A DNA stretch of 64,000 nt, taken from NCBI RefSeq assembly GCF_001022965.1, contig NZ_LECZ01000026.1:868001-932000 (forward strand). Reading direction: 5' to 3'. Positions 1 to 10,243 of this stretch are shown here, one piece after another. The notes below the pieces were generated by a model. The model made no database searches, was not told the origin of the DNA, and was given only the letters and a program-made list of their open reading frames with translations. Positions within the stretch are counted from its first letter, which is position 1. Each line of letters opens with the position of its first letter. Source of the stretch: Enterobacter genomosp. O (lineage in GTDB: Bacteria; Pseudomonadota; Gammaproteobacteria; Enterobacterales; Enterobacteriaceae). A program made the translations under genes and the position numbers.

Positions 1-795
1 GAAGAAGCCAATCCGGCAGGCGAAGTGACTATCGGTATGGTCGGCAAGTACATTGAACTGCCGGATGCCTATAAGTCAGTGATCGAAGCGCTGAAACACG
101 GTGGTCTGAAGAACCGTGTCTCCGTGAACATCAAGCTGATTGATTCACAGGATGTTGAAACGCGTGGCGTTGAAATCCTGAAAGATCTGGATGCTATTCT
201 TATCCCGGGGGGCTTCGGCTACCGTGGTGTAGAAGGCAAGATCGCCACCGCGCGCTATGCGCGTGAAAACAATATTCCATACCTCGGCATCTGCCTGGGT
301 ATGCAGGTTGCGCTGATCGAATTTGCGCGCAACGTAGCGGGAATGGAAAACGCGAACTCTACGGAATTTGTGCCAGACTGTAAGTACCCTGTAGTGGCGC
401 TTATCACTGAATGGCGTGACGAAGAAGGTAACGTCGAAGTCCGTACCGAGAAGAGCGATCTGGGTGGCACCATGCGTCTTGGCGCACAGGCCTGCCAGCT
501 GTCTGACGATAGCGTGGTTCGCAAGCTGTATGGCGAGCCGGTCATCACCGAGCGCCATCGTCACCGCTATGAAGTCAACAACATGTTGTTGAAACCAATT
601 GAAGCTGCGGGCCTGCGTGTTGCGGGCCGCTCCGGGGATGATCAGTTAGTCGAGATCATTGAAGTGCCAAACCATCCGTGGTTTGTCGCCTGCCAGTTCC
701 ACCCGGAATTTACTTCTACGCCACGTGACGGGCATCCGCTGTTTGCAGGCTTCGTGAAGGCCGCCAGCGAGTACCAGAAGCGTCAGGCGAAGTAA
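1..795 (+). CDS. pyrG: CTP synthase, C-terminal part (5' end outside window)
   Basis: CTP synthase makes CTP from UTP, ATP and glutamine in the cytoplasm. Only the last 264 codons lie in the window; the frame is open from base 1, so the gene starts upstream. The fragment covers the class I glutamine amidotransferase domain: the nucleophile motif GICLGMQ (Cys) at about residues 95-101 of the fragment and the His-Glu motif CQFHPEF near its C-terminus are both present, as is the oxyanion segment PGGFGYRG. The full-length enterobacterial protein is about 545 residues. eno follows 82 bp downstream on the same strand, the standard enterobacterial arrangement. Identification is by recognition of the sequence; confidence is very high. 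Confidence 0.98.
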   Translation, partial: EEANPAGEVTIGMVGKYIELPDAYKSVIEALKHGGLKNRVSVNIKLIDSQDVETRGVEILKDLDAILIPGGFGYRGVEGKIATARYARENNIPYLGICLGMQVALIEFARNVAGMENANSTEFVPDCKYPVVALITEWRDEEGNVEVRTEKSDLGGTMRLGAQACQLSDDSVVRKLYGEPVITERHRHRYEVNNMLLKPIEAAGLRVAGRSGDDQLVEIIEVPNHPWFVACQFHPEFTSTPRDGHPLFAGFVKAASEYQKRQAK

Positions 796-805
796 AAAAA
801 GTTAG

Positions 806-2176
<1,371 letters not shown>

Positions 2177-2198
2177 TTGCTTAAGCCTTAAAATGAAA

Positions 2199-2227
2199 AT
2201 GCCAGTCGAATGACTGGCATTTTTTTT
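2199..2227 (+). terminator. Rho-independent terminator of eno
   Basis: ATGCCAGTC, a short GAA loop region and GACTGGCAT form a stem, immediately followed by a run of T residues (2220-2227). It lies just after the eno stop codon. Confidence 0.9.
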
Positions 2228-2229
2228 GG

Positions 2230-3339
2230 CTATTTAAAATCGACCGCCATTTGCTCCGGAATGGTCAGCCCCTGGGTGGTTTGCACGCAGCGGGCGATGT
2301 AATCCGTAAACCGGGGGGGTTTTGGCATCCCCATGCTCAGCAGCTTATCGTTACTAAAGCGCACGTTAAGCGTGGCAAACGCACCGTATAGCCGCATGGC
2401 TTTCAGCATCAGACGTTCGTTGCACGGGCCAAAAATAGTTTTCAGTTCGCGGCGCATTCTGACCAGCGTTTCGTAGCTGACCTGCGCGTATTTGTCACCG
2501 ACAGGTGCTTTCTCCAGCGCTTGCGCCATTGCCTGATCGATATCCGCAAAGCGAACGCTGTTCTCTTCCCCGGCAGAAATGTGTACCACTTCTCCCGGAC
2601 GTGCGTCGCTGGTAAGCAGCATTAACAGCGCATCCGCGCAATAATCCACCGGAACAACGTCGATTCTGTCCTCCATTGAGCACATAAACTTTTGCAGCAT
2701 CAGGCCCATGCTGAAGACCCAGAAAATGCTGCTCGACGGCGTGCAGCCGTGACGGGTATGGCCGACAACGATGGACGGACGGGCGATAAGCAGCGGCAGG
2801 TCAGGACACTCCTGGCGCATCAGCTGTTCGATTGTCGACTTCGAAAAAGTGTATTCCACCAGGTGCTCGGCATTCTCTCTGAATTCGGCGCTTTCGGCGA
2901 CCAGTGAATCCTGCTCCGGCGTGCATGACATTGCCGTGCCGACATGGAGGAAACGCTGTAGCGTTGAAACCTGCGCCATACGTCGCGCCAGCGCAAGCGT
3001 ACCTTCAACGTTAACTTTCCAGATCAGTGGGTTATTGCCAAATGAGGCAACGGCTGCACAGTTAACGACATGCGTTACCTGGTCCAGGCGTGGATCGTTG
3101 AGAAAGGCTTCAGGCTGGCTGAGATCGCCAATGAGAATGTTATCCACGCTCAGGGTGGCCAGTTTGTCCTCAGGAACGTTGAACTTGCGCATGTTCTCCA
3201 GCACGCGCTCCAGCCCGCTTTGCGGATCGCCGGCGCGCGCGAGCAAAAGAAGTTTTACGGATCGATCGTGGGTCAGAATTTTTTCCAGTACTGCACCACC
3301 CAGAAATCCGGTCACGCCTGTAATCAATAACATCTTCAT
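2230..3339 (-). CDS. NAD(P)-dependent short-chain dehydrogenase / thioester-reductase-like SDR protein
   Basis: A 369-residue extended SDR-fold protein of the male-sterility / thioester reductase type (NAD_binding_4-like), substrate unknown. The Rossmann dinucleotide motif TGVTGFLG is at residues 7-14. The catalytic pair Tyr163-x3-Lys167 lies in YTFSK, and GTAMS near 134-138 is the probable serine segment. The ATG at 3339 is chosen because GAGACGG precedes it and the Rossmann fold begins at once; the longer reading back to 3429 adds an unconvincing tail. It converges tail-to-tail with eno and stands alone, with a 358-bp AT-rich upstream region. No acyl-carrier or adenylation domain is present, so it would act on a free CoA- or ACP-bound substrate or be an epimerase-like enzyme. 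The SDR assignment is firm; the exact reaction is not known. Confidence 0.8.
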   Translation of the reverse strand: MKMLLITGVTGFLGGAVLEKILTHDRSVKLLLLARAGDPQSGLERVLENMRKFNVPEDKLATLSVDNILIGDLSQPEAFLNDPRLDQVTHVVNCAAVASFGNNPLIWKVNVEGTLALARRMAQVSTLQRFLHVGTAMSCTPEQDSLVAESAEFRENAEHLVEYTFSKSTIEQLMRQECPDLPLLIARPSIVVGHTRHGCTPSSSIFWVFSMGLMLQKFMCSMEDRIDVVPVDYCADALLMLLTSDARPGEVVHISAGEENSVRFADIDQAMAQALEKAPVGDKYAQVSYETLVRMRRELKTIFGPCNERLMLKAMRLYGAFATLNVRFSNDKLLSMGMPKPPRFTDYIARCVQTTQGLTIPEQMAVDFK

Positions 3340-3697
3340 TAATACCGTCTCATTATGATTGATGAGGCGGATTGTAGGCGCGCAAAAGTAAACGGCATTT
3401 AAATAATAAAACGCCGAAACCGACAGCATCTTAAGCTTATTTTAAGGAAAGGAAATCAGGTGGAGTTATTGGACATTGCAGACAGGATAAAAATTCAATT
3501 TATTAATATTTATATTTTAACTTATTGATTTTCAATGTTTTTAAGGCTATTTCTCAGCAAGGGAATAGTAATTCAGAATGTAATAAATATAATACTTTGT
3601 TACACGAATCATTTACCGAATAAATGATTTAAATACTGCTTAACTAAAATCAGACGGCGTAAATCGCAGGCTATTTTATTTAGCCTGCGAAGGATTT
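3340..3697. other. AT-rich intergenic region with inverted repeats
   Basis: There is no convincing gene in these 358 bp between the SDR gene and the RpiR-type regulator gene. The stretch is much richer in A+T than its surroundings. It contains a perfect 9-bp inverted repeat, AATCATTTA (3607-3615) / TAAATGATT (3621-3629) with a 5-base spacer, and a second stem at 3665-3691 listed separately. The SDR gene promoter must lie here. Confidence 0.55.
3665..3691 (-). terminator. Probable terminator after the RpiR-type regulator gene
   Basis: TCGCAGGCTA (3665-3674) and TAGCCTGCGA (3682-3691) are perfect 10-bp arms around a 7-base AT loop. It sits 6 bp past the stop codon of the minus-strand regulator gene. 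The T-tract on that strand is short (TTTA), so termination may be imperfect. Confidence 0.6.
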
Positions 3698-4522
3698 TTA
3701 GAGCAACAGGGGAAGCGTGGCGCTGGCCGTTTGCTGGCTAACGTCACCGTAACGGCCGTCCAGCGCAATCATGGACGTGGTCAGCAACTCAACCAGCAGC
3801 ATAACCCCAACCTTCGCATTGAGCGCGCCTGCGCTCAGTGGCCCTTCTGGCTTGGCGGCAACCAGCTGCATATCGCTCAGGGACGCCAGCGGGCTGCGGG
3901 GCGTATTGCTGAGCGCCAGGACCTTAACGCCGCGCTTGCGGGCCAGTTTCACCACGTGGAGTAAATCCCGCGTTGAACCCGAGCTGGAGATGGCCACGAC
4001 CAGAGTCTCTTGCGAAAGCGTTGTCGCATTCATGGCTGCGCGATGCATATCGCTAAACAGCTGCGCGGGTTTACCCAGCCGAAGCAGCTTGTAGTGCAGA
4101 TACTCACCGAGGATCGCGCTGGCTGCGACACCGTAAATCTGTACGGACTGCGCCTGATGCAGCGCCAGCGCGGCCTTTTCAAGCAGCCCGCGGTCGAGAA
4201 GTCTGGCGGTATCCTGCAAAGCCTGCACCGACTCATCCACGACGTTATCAATGTCATCCCCCGCCTGGCGCGCGGGCTGGCCCTGCTGAATATCCAGCGC
4301 AAGCGCCATTTTGAATTCGTTATAGCCCTTGCAGCCCAGCGTGCGGCAAAGACGCGTTACGCTGGCCTCGCTGGTGTGGCTCTCTCGCGCCAGTTCCGTG
4401 ATCGTCAGGTAAAGCACCCGGGCAGGATCGTTGAGGACAAATTCGCCGAGTTTTTGTTGCGTTGGGCTGTATCCGGAAGCCTCCTGGCGGAGCTTCAGCA
4501 GCAGGTTTTCATGGTCCGACAT
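3698..4522 (-). CDS. MurR/RpiR-family sugar-phosphate-responsive regulator
   Basis: A 274-residue transcription factor of the RpiR family. The N-terminal HTH_6 domain (about 1-77) includes the helix-turn-helix around SHTSEASVTRLCRTLGCKGY. A C-terminal SIS sugar-phosphate binding domain (about 120-250) has the phosphate loop ISSSGSTRDLL. It is divergently transcribed from a PTS EIICB gene and a NanE-like epimerase gene 166 bp away. By family logic it is likely the local repressor or activator, with an amino-sugar 6-phosphate as effector. A dyad in the shared intergenic region is a candidate operator. The family call is secure; the effector (ManNAc-6-P, MurNAc-6-P or GlcNAc-6-P) is inference. 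Confidence 0.88.
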   Translation of the reverse strand: MSDHENLLLKLRQEASGYSPTQQKLGEFVLNDPARVLYLTITELARESHTSEASVTRLCRTLGCKGYNEFKMALALDIQQGQPARQAGDDIDNVVDESVQALQDTARLLDRGLLEKAALALHQAQSVQIYGVAASAILGEYLHYKLLRLGKPAQLFSDMHRAAMNATTLSQETLVVAISSSGSTRDLLHVVKLARKRGVKVLALSNTPRSPLASLSDMQLVAAKPEGPLSAGALNAKVGVMLLVELLTTSMIALDGRYGDVSQQTASATLPLLL

Positions 4523-4617
4523 GCCAGGTCCTTAATGTGTTTCTCTGCGCCTAGTGTGGCGGAAAGCGGGGGAAAGATGCCAGTCATTTTGAAAAAGTAT
4601 GATCGGGCTCCTGGTTT

Positions 4618-4668
4618 ATGATGATAATTTTCACTATTAAATATTAATGTGGTAAAAATTTTCATCGT
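4618..4668. promoter_or_regulatory. Candidate RpiR-type operator and PTS promoter region
   Basis: In the divergent gap, ATGATGATAATTTT (4618-4631) and AAAATTTTCATCGT (4655-4668) form an imperfect inverted repeat around an AT-rich centre, immediately upstream of the PTS gene. This is where a divergently encoded regulator would be expected to bind. A strong Shine-Dalgarno sequence (AGGGGGA) follows at about 4673-4679. No factor-specific consensus was matched. Confidence 0.45.
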
Positions 4669-4687
4669 TAAATAGGGGGATGAAAAA

Positions 4688-6247
4688 ATGATGCAAATGT
4701 TCAGTGGGGCTTCTTCGGGTGGATGGTTTGAAAAAGCGCAGCGCTTTGGTAAATCCTTTATGTTGCCCATCGCCGTATTGCCCGCGGCGGGTCTGCTGCT
4801 GGGTATAGGCGGCGCGTTATCCAATCCCAATACGCTGACGGCTTATCCATTTTTAGATGTGGGCTGGCTGCAGGCGATTTTCACCATCATGAGCAGCGCC
4901 GGTTCAATTGTGTTTGCGAACCTCTCGGTGCTGTTTGCCGTTGGGGTGGCCGTAGGGCTGGCAAAAAGCGATAAGGGCACGGCTGGGCTGGCGGCGCTGC
5001 TCGCGTTTCTGGTGATGAATGCCACCATCAACGCGCTGCTGATCCTTACCGGCAAACTGGCGCATGAGAACCCTGGGGCCGTGGGGCAGGGCATGACGCT
5101 GGGTATTCAGACGCTGGAAACCGGCGTGTTTGGCGGCGTGGTGATTGGGCTGGTGACCTGTGCGCTCCATCATCGGTTTAATAAAATTGCGCTTCCGCAG
5201 TTTCTCGGGTTCTTTGGCGGCTCGCGCTTTGTCCCCATTATCAGCTCCCTGGCAGCGATACTCGTTGGGGCCGCAATGACCGTGGTCTGGCCGCATTTCC
5301 AGAAACTGATTTTTGGTCTCGGCGGGCTGGTGGATGCCACCGGCTATCTGGGCACCCTGCTGTACGGCTTCATTTTACGCATGCTGGGCCCGTTTGGTTT
5401 GCACCACATTTTCTATCTGCCGTTCTGGACCACCGCGCTTGGCGGCAGTGAAATCGTCAACGGTCATTTGGTTGAGGGCACACAGCGGATCTTCTTCGCC
5501 CAGCTGGCCGATCCCACCACGCGCCAGTTCTACGAAGGCACGTCACGCTTCATGTCCGGGCGCTTTATTACGATGATGTTTGGCCTGCTCGGCGCGTGTC
5601 TGGCGATGTACCACACGGCAAAACCCGAGAACAAAAAACGCGTTGCCGGGCTGCTGCTTTCTGCGGCGTTAACCTCGTTCCTGACGGGGATTACCGAACC
5701 CATCGAGTTCTCCTTCCTGTTTATTGCGCCGGTGCTCTACGTCATTCATGCGCTGTTTGACGGGCTGGCCTTCATGCTCGCGCACATGCTGCATATCACC
5801 ATCGGGCAAACCTTCTCCGGCGGGTTTATCGACTTCGTGCTGTTCGGCATTTTGCAGGGCGAGGCCAAAACTAACTGGATGTTCGTTCCGCTGGTCGGCG
5901 TGCCGTGGTTCTTCCTTTACTACTTTACGTTCCGCTACCTGATTAACCGCTTCGATTTCGCCACGCCGGGCCGTGAAAAGGAGGCGGTGGCTGACGAGGT
6001 GACCCTCCCGCAAAGCGAACGCGCCGCGGCGGTGATCGCCGGATTAGGCGGAAAAGAGAATCTGGAAGAGGTGGACTGCTGCGCCACGCGTCTTCGCGTC
6101 ACGGTCAAAGACGGCAGCAAGGTGAATGACGCGGCGCTGAAAGCCACAGGCGCGCGCGGCGTTATCGTGCGCGGTAACGGTGTTCAGGTCATTTATGGCC
6201 CGCACGTCACGATTATTAAAAACGAAGTGGAAGAGATCTTATCGTAA
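4688..6247 (+). CDS. PTS EIICB permease, glucose/N-acetylglucosamine superfamily
   Basis: A 519-residue inner-membrane phosphotransferase permease. The N-terminal EIIC domain (about 14-420) is highly hydrophobic, with the typical [16 protein letters not shown] opening and the conserved [10 protein letters not shown] substrate-site motif. The C-terminal EIIB domain (about 435-519) carries the phospho-cysteine in CATRLR at Cys465. No EIIA domain is present, so phosphate must come from a separate EIIA such as Crr or NagE. The ATG at 4688 follows a strong AGGGGGA. The stop overlaps the start of a NanE-like epimerase gene by one base, giving translational coupling. Together they suggest uptake of an N-acetylated amino sugar delivered as the 6-phosphate. 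Family call is firm; substrate is inferred from context only. Confidence 0.85.
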   Translation: MMQMFSGASSGGWFEKAQRFGKSFMLPIAVLPAAGLLLGIGGALSNPNTLTAYPFLDVGWLQAIFTIMSSAGSIVFANLSVLFAVGVAVGLAKSDKGTAGLAALLAFLVMNATINALLILTGKLAHENPGAVGQGMTLGIQTLETGVFGGVVIGLVTCALHHRFNKIALPQFLGFFGGSRFVPIISSLAAILVGAAMTVVWPHFQKLIFGLGGLVDATGYLGTLLYGFILRMLGPFGLHHIFYLPFWTTALGGSEIVNGHLVEGTQRIFFAQLADPTTRQFYEGTSRFMSGRFITMMFGLLGACLAMYHTAKPENKKRVAGLLLSAALTSFLTGITEPIEFSFLFIAPVLYVIHALFDGLAFMLAHMLHITIGQTFSGGFIDFVLFGILQGEAKTNWMFVPLVGVPWFFLYYFTFRYLINRFDFATPGREKEAVADEVTLPQSERAAAVIAGLGGKENLEEVDCCATRLRVTVKDGSKVNDAALKATGARGVIVRGNGVQVIYGPHVTIIKNEVEEILS

Positions 6248-6954
6248 TGAAAACTGTACTGGATAACCTGAAGGGAAAACTGGTCGTCTCCTGTCAGGCG
6301 CTGGAAAATGAACCGTTGCACAGCCCGTTTATTATGTCGCGAATGGCGCTGGCGGCGGCACAGGGCGGAGCCGCCGCCATTCGCGCCAACAGCGTGGTGG
6401 ATATCGCGGCCATTAAACAGCAGGTGTCGCTGCCCGTTATCGGCATCATCAAACGGGATTATCCCGAGAGCGAGGTGTTTATCACCGCGACGATGAAAGA
6501 GGTGGATGAGCTCATGACCGTCGCCCCTGAAATCATTGCCGTTGACGCGACGGCGCGGGAACGCCCCGGGGGTGAAGCCCTGGGCGCGCTGGTCGCGCGC
6601 ATCCGCTCACGTTATCCCTCGGTGCTGCTGATGGCGGATATTGCCTCCGTGGACGAGGCCGAGACGGCGCAGGCGCTGGGATTTGATTGCATCGGCACCA
6701 CGCTCTATGGCTATACGGCGGACACCGCGGGCCATTCTCTTCCGGAGAATGACTGTGCGTTCCTCAAGGCGGTGCTGGCAGCGGTTACGGTTCCCGTGGT
6801 TGCCGAAGGCAACGTGGATACTCCCGAGCGTGCGGCCAGGTGCCTGGCGCTGGGCGCGCATACGGTCGTTGTCGGCGGAGCGATCACCCGTCCCCAGCAA
6901 ATTACCGAACGGTTTATGGCGGCGATTGGCGCGCAAAGCACCGATGGAGCATGA
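6247..6954 (+). CDS. nanE: Putative N-acetylmannosamine-6-phosphate 2-epimerase
   Basis: A 235-residue TIM-barrel protein of the NanE family, which interconverts ManNAc-6-P and GlcNAc-6-P in the cytoplasm. It begins [20 protein letters not shown] and contains the family segments [18 protein letters not shown] (with the catalytic lysine region), [11 protein letters not shown] and [14 protein letters not shown], followed by the phosphate-binding [10 protein letters not shown] loop near the C-terminus. Length is normal. The ATG overlaps the upstream PTS stop codon (TAATG). The other nan genes (nanA, nanT, nanK) are not nearby, so this copy probably serves the adjacent permease rather than sialic acid breakdown. 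Confidence 0.88.
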   Translation: MKTVLDNLKGKLVVSCQALENEPLHSPFIMSRMALAAAQGGAAAIRANSVVDIAAIKQQVSLPVIGIIKRDYPESEVFITATMKEVDELMTVAPEIIAVDATARERPGGEALGALVARIRSRYPSVLLMADIASVDEAETAQALGFDCIGTTLYGYTADTAGHSLPENDCAFLKAVLAAVTVPVVAEGNVDTPERAARCLALGAHTVVVGGAITRPQQITERFMAAIGAQSTDGA

Positions 6955-7008
6955 CCATCCGGCGGGGATCTGCGATACTTATCGTTTATCCCCTTTACTG
7001 AGATGACT

Positions 7009-7680
7009 ATGCAGTACCCGATTAACGAGATGTTCCAGACCCTGCAAGGCGAGGGTTACTTTACCGGCGTTCCCGCTATTTTCATTCGTTTACAGGGATG
7101 CCCGGTTGGCTGTGCCTGGTGTGATACCAAACATACGTGGGATAAGCTCGCAGATCGGGAAGTGTCGCTGTTTAGCATTCTGGCGAAAACCAAAGAGAGC
7201 GATAAGTGGGGCGCGGGCAGTTCAGAAGATCTGCTGGCCATTATTGGTCGTCAGGGCTGGACGGCGCGCCACGTGGTGATCACCGGTGGAGAACCCTGCA
7301 TCCACGATCTGACCCCGCTGACCGAGCTGCTCGAAAAGAACGGCTACAGCTGCCAGATTGAAACCAGCGGCACCCATGAAGTGCGCTGCTCGCACACCAC
7401 CTGGGTGACGGTATCGCCAAAAGTGAATATGCGCGGCGGATACGACGTGCTGTCTCAAGCGCTGGAGCGCGCGGATGAGATCAAGCACCCGGTAGGGCGC
7501 GTGCGTGATATCGAAGCGCTGGATGAACTGCTGGCGACGCTGACGGACGAAAAGCAGCGGGTGATTGCCCTGCAGCCTATCAGCCAGAAAGAGGACGCGA
7601 CGCGCCTGTGTATTGAAACCTGTATTGCGCGTAACTGGCGCTTATCAATGCAGACGCACAAGTACCTGAATATTGCCTAA
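7009..7680 (+). CDS. queE: 7-carboxy-7-deazaguanine synthase, radical SAM
   Basis: QueE rearranges 6-carboxy-tetrahydropterin to 7-carboxy-7-deazaguanine on the way to preQ0 and queuosine. The 223-residue protein begins MQYPINEMFQTLQGEGYF. It has the radical SAM cluster motif CxxxCxxC at Cys31, Cys35 and Cys38, plus the glycine-rich SAM segment VITGGEP. Another ATG lies two codons upstream at 7003, but 7009 leaves a proper gap after GAG (7000-7002) and matches the E. coli protein start. The stop codon abuts an A-tract that forms the T-run of the minus-strand queD terminator. It converges with queD, which makes its substrate. Confidence 0.97.
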   Translation: MQYPINEMFQTLQGEGYFTGVPAIFIRLQGCPVGCAWCDTKHTWDKLADREVSLFSILAKTKESDKWGAGSSEDLLAIIGRQGWTARHVVITGGEPCIHDLTPLTELLEKNGYSCQIETSGTHEVRCSHTTWVTVSPKVNMRGGYDVLSQALERADEIKHPVGRVRDIEALDELLATLTDEKQRVIALQPISQKEDATRLCIETCIARNWRLSMQTHKYLNIA

Positions 7681-7714
7681 AAAAAAAGCCCGGTGGTGCT
7701 TGCGCTTACCGGGC
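7679..7714 (-). terminator. Intrinsic terminator of queD built from a REP hairpin
   Basis: Read on the minus strand, GCCCGGT / ACCGGGC arms (7708-7714 and 7688-7694) are followed directly by a run of T residues (complement of the A-run at 7679-7687). The run overlaps the queE stop codon. Confidence 0.75.
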
Positions 7715-7766
7715 CTGCGGTTCGAGGCGTTTGTAGGCCGGGTAAGGCGAAGCCGCCACCCGGTAA
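7688..7766. repeat. Pair of REP/PU elements between queE and queD
   Basis: Two repetitive extragenic palindromes in opposite orientation. The first is the GCCCGGTGG...ACCGGGC hairpin. The second is the typical GCCGGGTAAGGCGAAGCCGCC...CCCGG unit at about 7736-7766, split here by its unpaired bases. Similar units occur at 30656-30775 and 52148-52181. Confidence 0.85.
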
Positions 7767-7769
7767 GCA

Positions 7770-8132
7770 TCACTCGCCGCGATACACGCAGCCTGCCGTA
7801 CAGGTCTCTTTGATCATCACCGCGCTCAGCAGCGGTACCAGCGGTTTCATCTGATCCCAAATCCATTTTGCCAGAACTTCGCTGGTCGGGTTTTCAAGGC
7901 CCGGGATATCATTCAGGTAGTAATGATCCAGACGATCGTAGGTCGGTTTAAACGCCGCCTTCAGCTCGGCAAAATCCATGATCCAACCGGTATGCGGATC
8001 AACTTCACCGGTGATCTCAAGACGCACCATAAACGAATGCCCGTGCAGACGGCCACATTTATGTCCTTCAGGAACATGCGGAAGGTGGTGGGCGGCTTCG
8101 AAGGTGAAATCTTTAAACAGTGTGGTGGACAT
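7770..8132 (-). CDS. queD: 6-carboxy-5,6,7,8-tetrahydropterin synthase
   Basis: QueD converts dihydroneopterin triphosphate to 6-carboxy-tetrahydropterin, the QueE substrate. The 120-residue protein is of normal length. Zinc-ligand histidines are visible at His15 or His16, His30 and His32 (in RLHGHSF), and the catalytic cysteine at Cys26 is in the HKCGRLHGH motif. The conserved [10 protein letters not shown] and LDHYYLND segments are intact. It is transcribed away from cysJ and towards queE. A REP-based terminator lies 56 bp downstream. Nothing unusual is visible. Confidence 0.97.
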   Translation of the reverse strand: MSTTLFKDFTFEAAHHLPHVPEGHKCGRLHGHSFMVRLEITGEVDPHTGWIMDFAELKAAFKPTYDRLDHYYLNDIPGLENPTSEVLAKWIWDQMKPLVPLLSAVMIKETCTAGCVYRGE

Positions 8133-8437
8133 GATCGCTCTCAGTAATGCGGAAAAAACCGCCGCATAGTACCGGAAAGCACAATTTTTAGCATTAACTA
8201 AAACGGCTCTGAAACCTGAACGTCCATTAAACGGTGTTTTTCTCAGTTTTTATTAATAGATTTCATAGAGTTAATTAATCGGTTTTATCGCTAAGAATGA
8301 TAACTAAAACAGGTTAGTCCATTTGGTTATTTATTATTTCCATCCCTTCTTTAATTGTTATTATCCTCGCCGTTAACCTTATCTCTAGTTTGGTCTTTTT
8401 GCATAAATTCCGCTTTGCTACTGGAACATAACAACGC
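8133..8437. promoter_or_regulatory. queD-cysJ divergent control region
   Basis: A 305-bp AT-rich gap without a gene, between two divergent start codons. It must hold the queD promoter and the cysJIH promoter. In E. coli and Salmonella the latter is activated by CysB with N-acetylserine or O-acetylserine. AT-rich tracts between about 8260 and 8360 would fit CysB sites, whose consensus is too loose to place by eye. Confidence 0.5.
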
Positions 8438-10243
8438 ATGACAACACAGGCCCCACCTTCAAATTTGCTTCCCCTGAACCCGGAGCAACTGGCGCGCCTT
8501 CAGGCTGCCACCTCTGATTTTTCTCCCACTCAGCTTGCCTGGGTCTCCGGTTATTTCTGGGGAATGCTCAATCAGCAGCCTGGCGCTGTGGCAGGGGCAC
8601 CGGCAACGGCCGTTGAAATTCCGGCCATTACCCTGATTTCGGCTTCTCAGACGGGCAATGCCCGCCGCGTGGCCGAAGCGCTTCGTGACGACCTGCTGGC
8701 CGCCAAACTGAACGTGAACCTGGTCAACGCCGGGGATTATAAATTCAAGCAAATCGCGTCGGAAAAACTGCTGGTGGTTGTCGCCTCTACCCAGGGTGAA
8801 GGTGAACCCGCTGAAGAAGCGGTGGCGCTGCACAAGTTCCTGTTCTCGAAAAAAGCGCCAAAACTGGATGGCACCGCGTTTGCCGTCTTTGGGCTGGGCG
8901 ATACCTCCTATGAATTCTTCTGCCAGTCCGGTAAAGACTTCGACAGCAAGCTGGCGGAGCTCGGTGCAGAGCGCCTGCTGGACCGCGTAGATGCGGATGT
9001 CGAGTACCAGCCCGCCGCCGCGGAATGGCGTGCGCGCATCGTTGAGGTGCTGAAAGCCCGCGTGCCGAAAGAGACGCCGGCGCAGGCCGCGTTCACCGCG
9101 ACGGGTGCCGTTAACGACATTCACACCAGTCCGTACACCAAAGAGGCGCCGCTGGTCGCGAGCCTGGCGGTGAACCAGAAAATTACCGGCCGCGATTCAG
9201 AAAAAGACGTTCGGCATATCGAAATCGATCTCGGCGATTCTGGCCTGCGCTACCAGCCTGGCGATGCGCTGGGCGTCTGGTATCAGAACGATCCGGCGCT
9301 GGTGAAGGAGCTGGTTGAGCTACTGTGGCTGAAAGGCACGGAGCCCGTCACCGTCGACGGCAAAACCCAGCCGCTTTCAGACGCGCTGCAGTGGCATTTC
9401 GAGCTGACGGTGAACACCCCGAATATCGTCGAAAATTATGCCACCTTAACGCGCAGCGAATCGCTGCTGCCGCTGGTGGGTGACAAGGCGAAGCTGCAGC
9501 ATTACGCGGCGACCACGCCGATTGTCGATATGGTGCGTTTCTCTCCGGCACAGCTGGACGCCGACGCGCTGATTGGCCTGCTGCGTCCGCTGACCCCGCG
9601 CCTGTACTCCATCGCCTCTTCCCAGGCAGAAGTGGAGAGCGAAGTGCATATCACCGTGGGCGTGGTGCGTTATGACATTGAAGGACGCGCCCGCACGGGT
9701 GGGGCATCAGGTTTCCTGGCTGACCGCGTGGAGGAAGACGGTGAGGTTCGCGTCTTTATCGAGCACAACGACAACTTCCGCCTGCCGACGAACCCGGAAA
9801 CCCCGGTCATCATGATTGGCCCGGGCACCGGCATTGCGCCGTTCCGCGCTTTTATGCAGCAGCGCGCGGCGGACGAAGCGCCGGGTAAAAACTGGCTGTT
9901 CTTCGGCAACCCGCACTTTACGGAAGATTTCCTCTACCAGGTTGAATGGCAGCGCTATGTGAAAGAAGGCGTACTGACCCGCATCGATCTGGCCTGGTCC
10001 CGCGACCAGAAAGAAAAAGTATACGTACAAGACAAACTGCGCGAACAGGGCGCAGAGCTGTGGCGCTGGATCAATGACGGTGCCCACATTTATGTCTGCG
10101 GCGACGCCAATCGCATGGCGAAGGACGTTGAGCAGACACTGCTGGAAGTGATTGCCGAATTCGGCGGTATGGATGCCGAAACGGCGGATGAATTTTTAAG
10201 TGAGCTGCGCGTTGAGCGCCGTTATCAGCGAGATGTCTACTAA
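8438..10243 (+). CDS. cysJ: NADPH-sulfite reductase flavoprotein (alpha) subunit
   Basis: CysJ passes electrons from NADPH through FAD and FMN to the CysI hemoprotein for six-electron reduction of sulfite to sulfide. The 601-residue protein has an N-terminal flavodoxin-type FMN domain (about 64-205, with [13 protein letters not shown] and STQGEGEP phosphate and ring loops). A connecting/FAD domain (RLYSIASSQ near 388) is followed by an NADPH domain ([16 protein letters not shown] and [13 protein letters not shown]). It ends in the usual [10 protein letters not shown]. Its stop codon overlaps the cysI ATG by one base (TAATG), consistent with coupled translation in a cysJIH operon. Confidence 0.98.
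   Translation: MTTQAPPSNLLPLNPEQLARLQAATSDFSPTQLAWVSGYFWGMLNQQPGAVAGAPATAVEIPAITLISASQTGNARRVAEALRDDLLAAKLNVNLVNAGDYKFKQIASEKLLVVVASTQGEGEPAEEAVALHKFLFSKKAPKLDGTAFAVFGLGDTSYEFFCQSGKDFDSKLAELGAERLLDRVDADVEYQPAAAEWRARIVEVLKARVPKETPAQAAFTATGAVNDIHTSPYTKEAPLVASLAVNQKITGRDSEKDVRHIEIDLGDSGLRYQPGDALGVWYQNDPALVKELVELLWLKGTEPVTVDGKTQPLSDALQWHFELTVNTPNIVENYATLTRSESLLPLVGDKAKLQHYAATTPIVDMVRFSPAQLDADALIGLLRPLTPRLYSIASSQAEVESEVHITVGVVRYDIEGRARTGGASGFLADRVEEDGEVRVFIEHNDNFRLPTNPETPVIMIGPGTGIAPFRAFMQQRAADEAPGKNWLFFGNPHFTEDFLYQVEWQRYVKEGVLTRIDLAWSRDQKEKVYVQDKLREQGAELWRWINDGAHIYVCGDANRMAKDVEQTLLEVIAEFGGMDAETADEFLSELRVERRYQRDVY

Noticed and set aside
3340..3429. Longer N-terminus for the SDR protein
   Set aside because: The Rossmann strand starts immediately at the ATG at 3339, and the extra 30 residues look non-coding.
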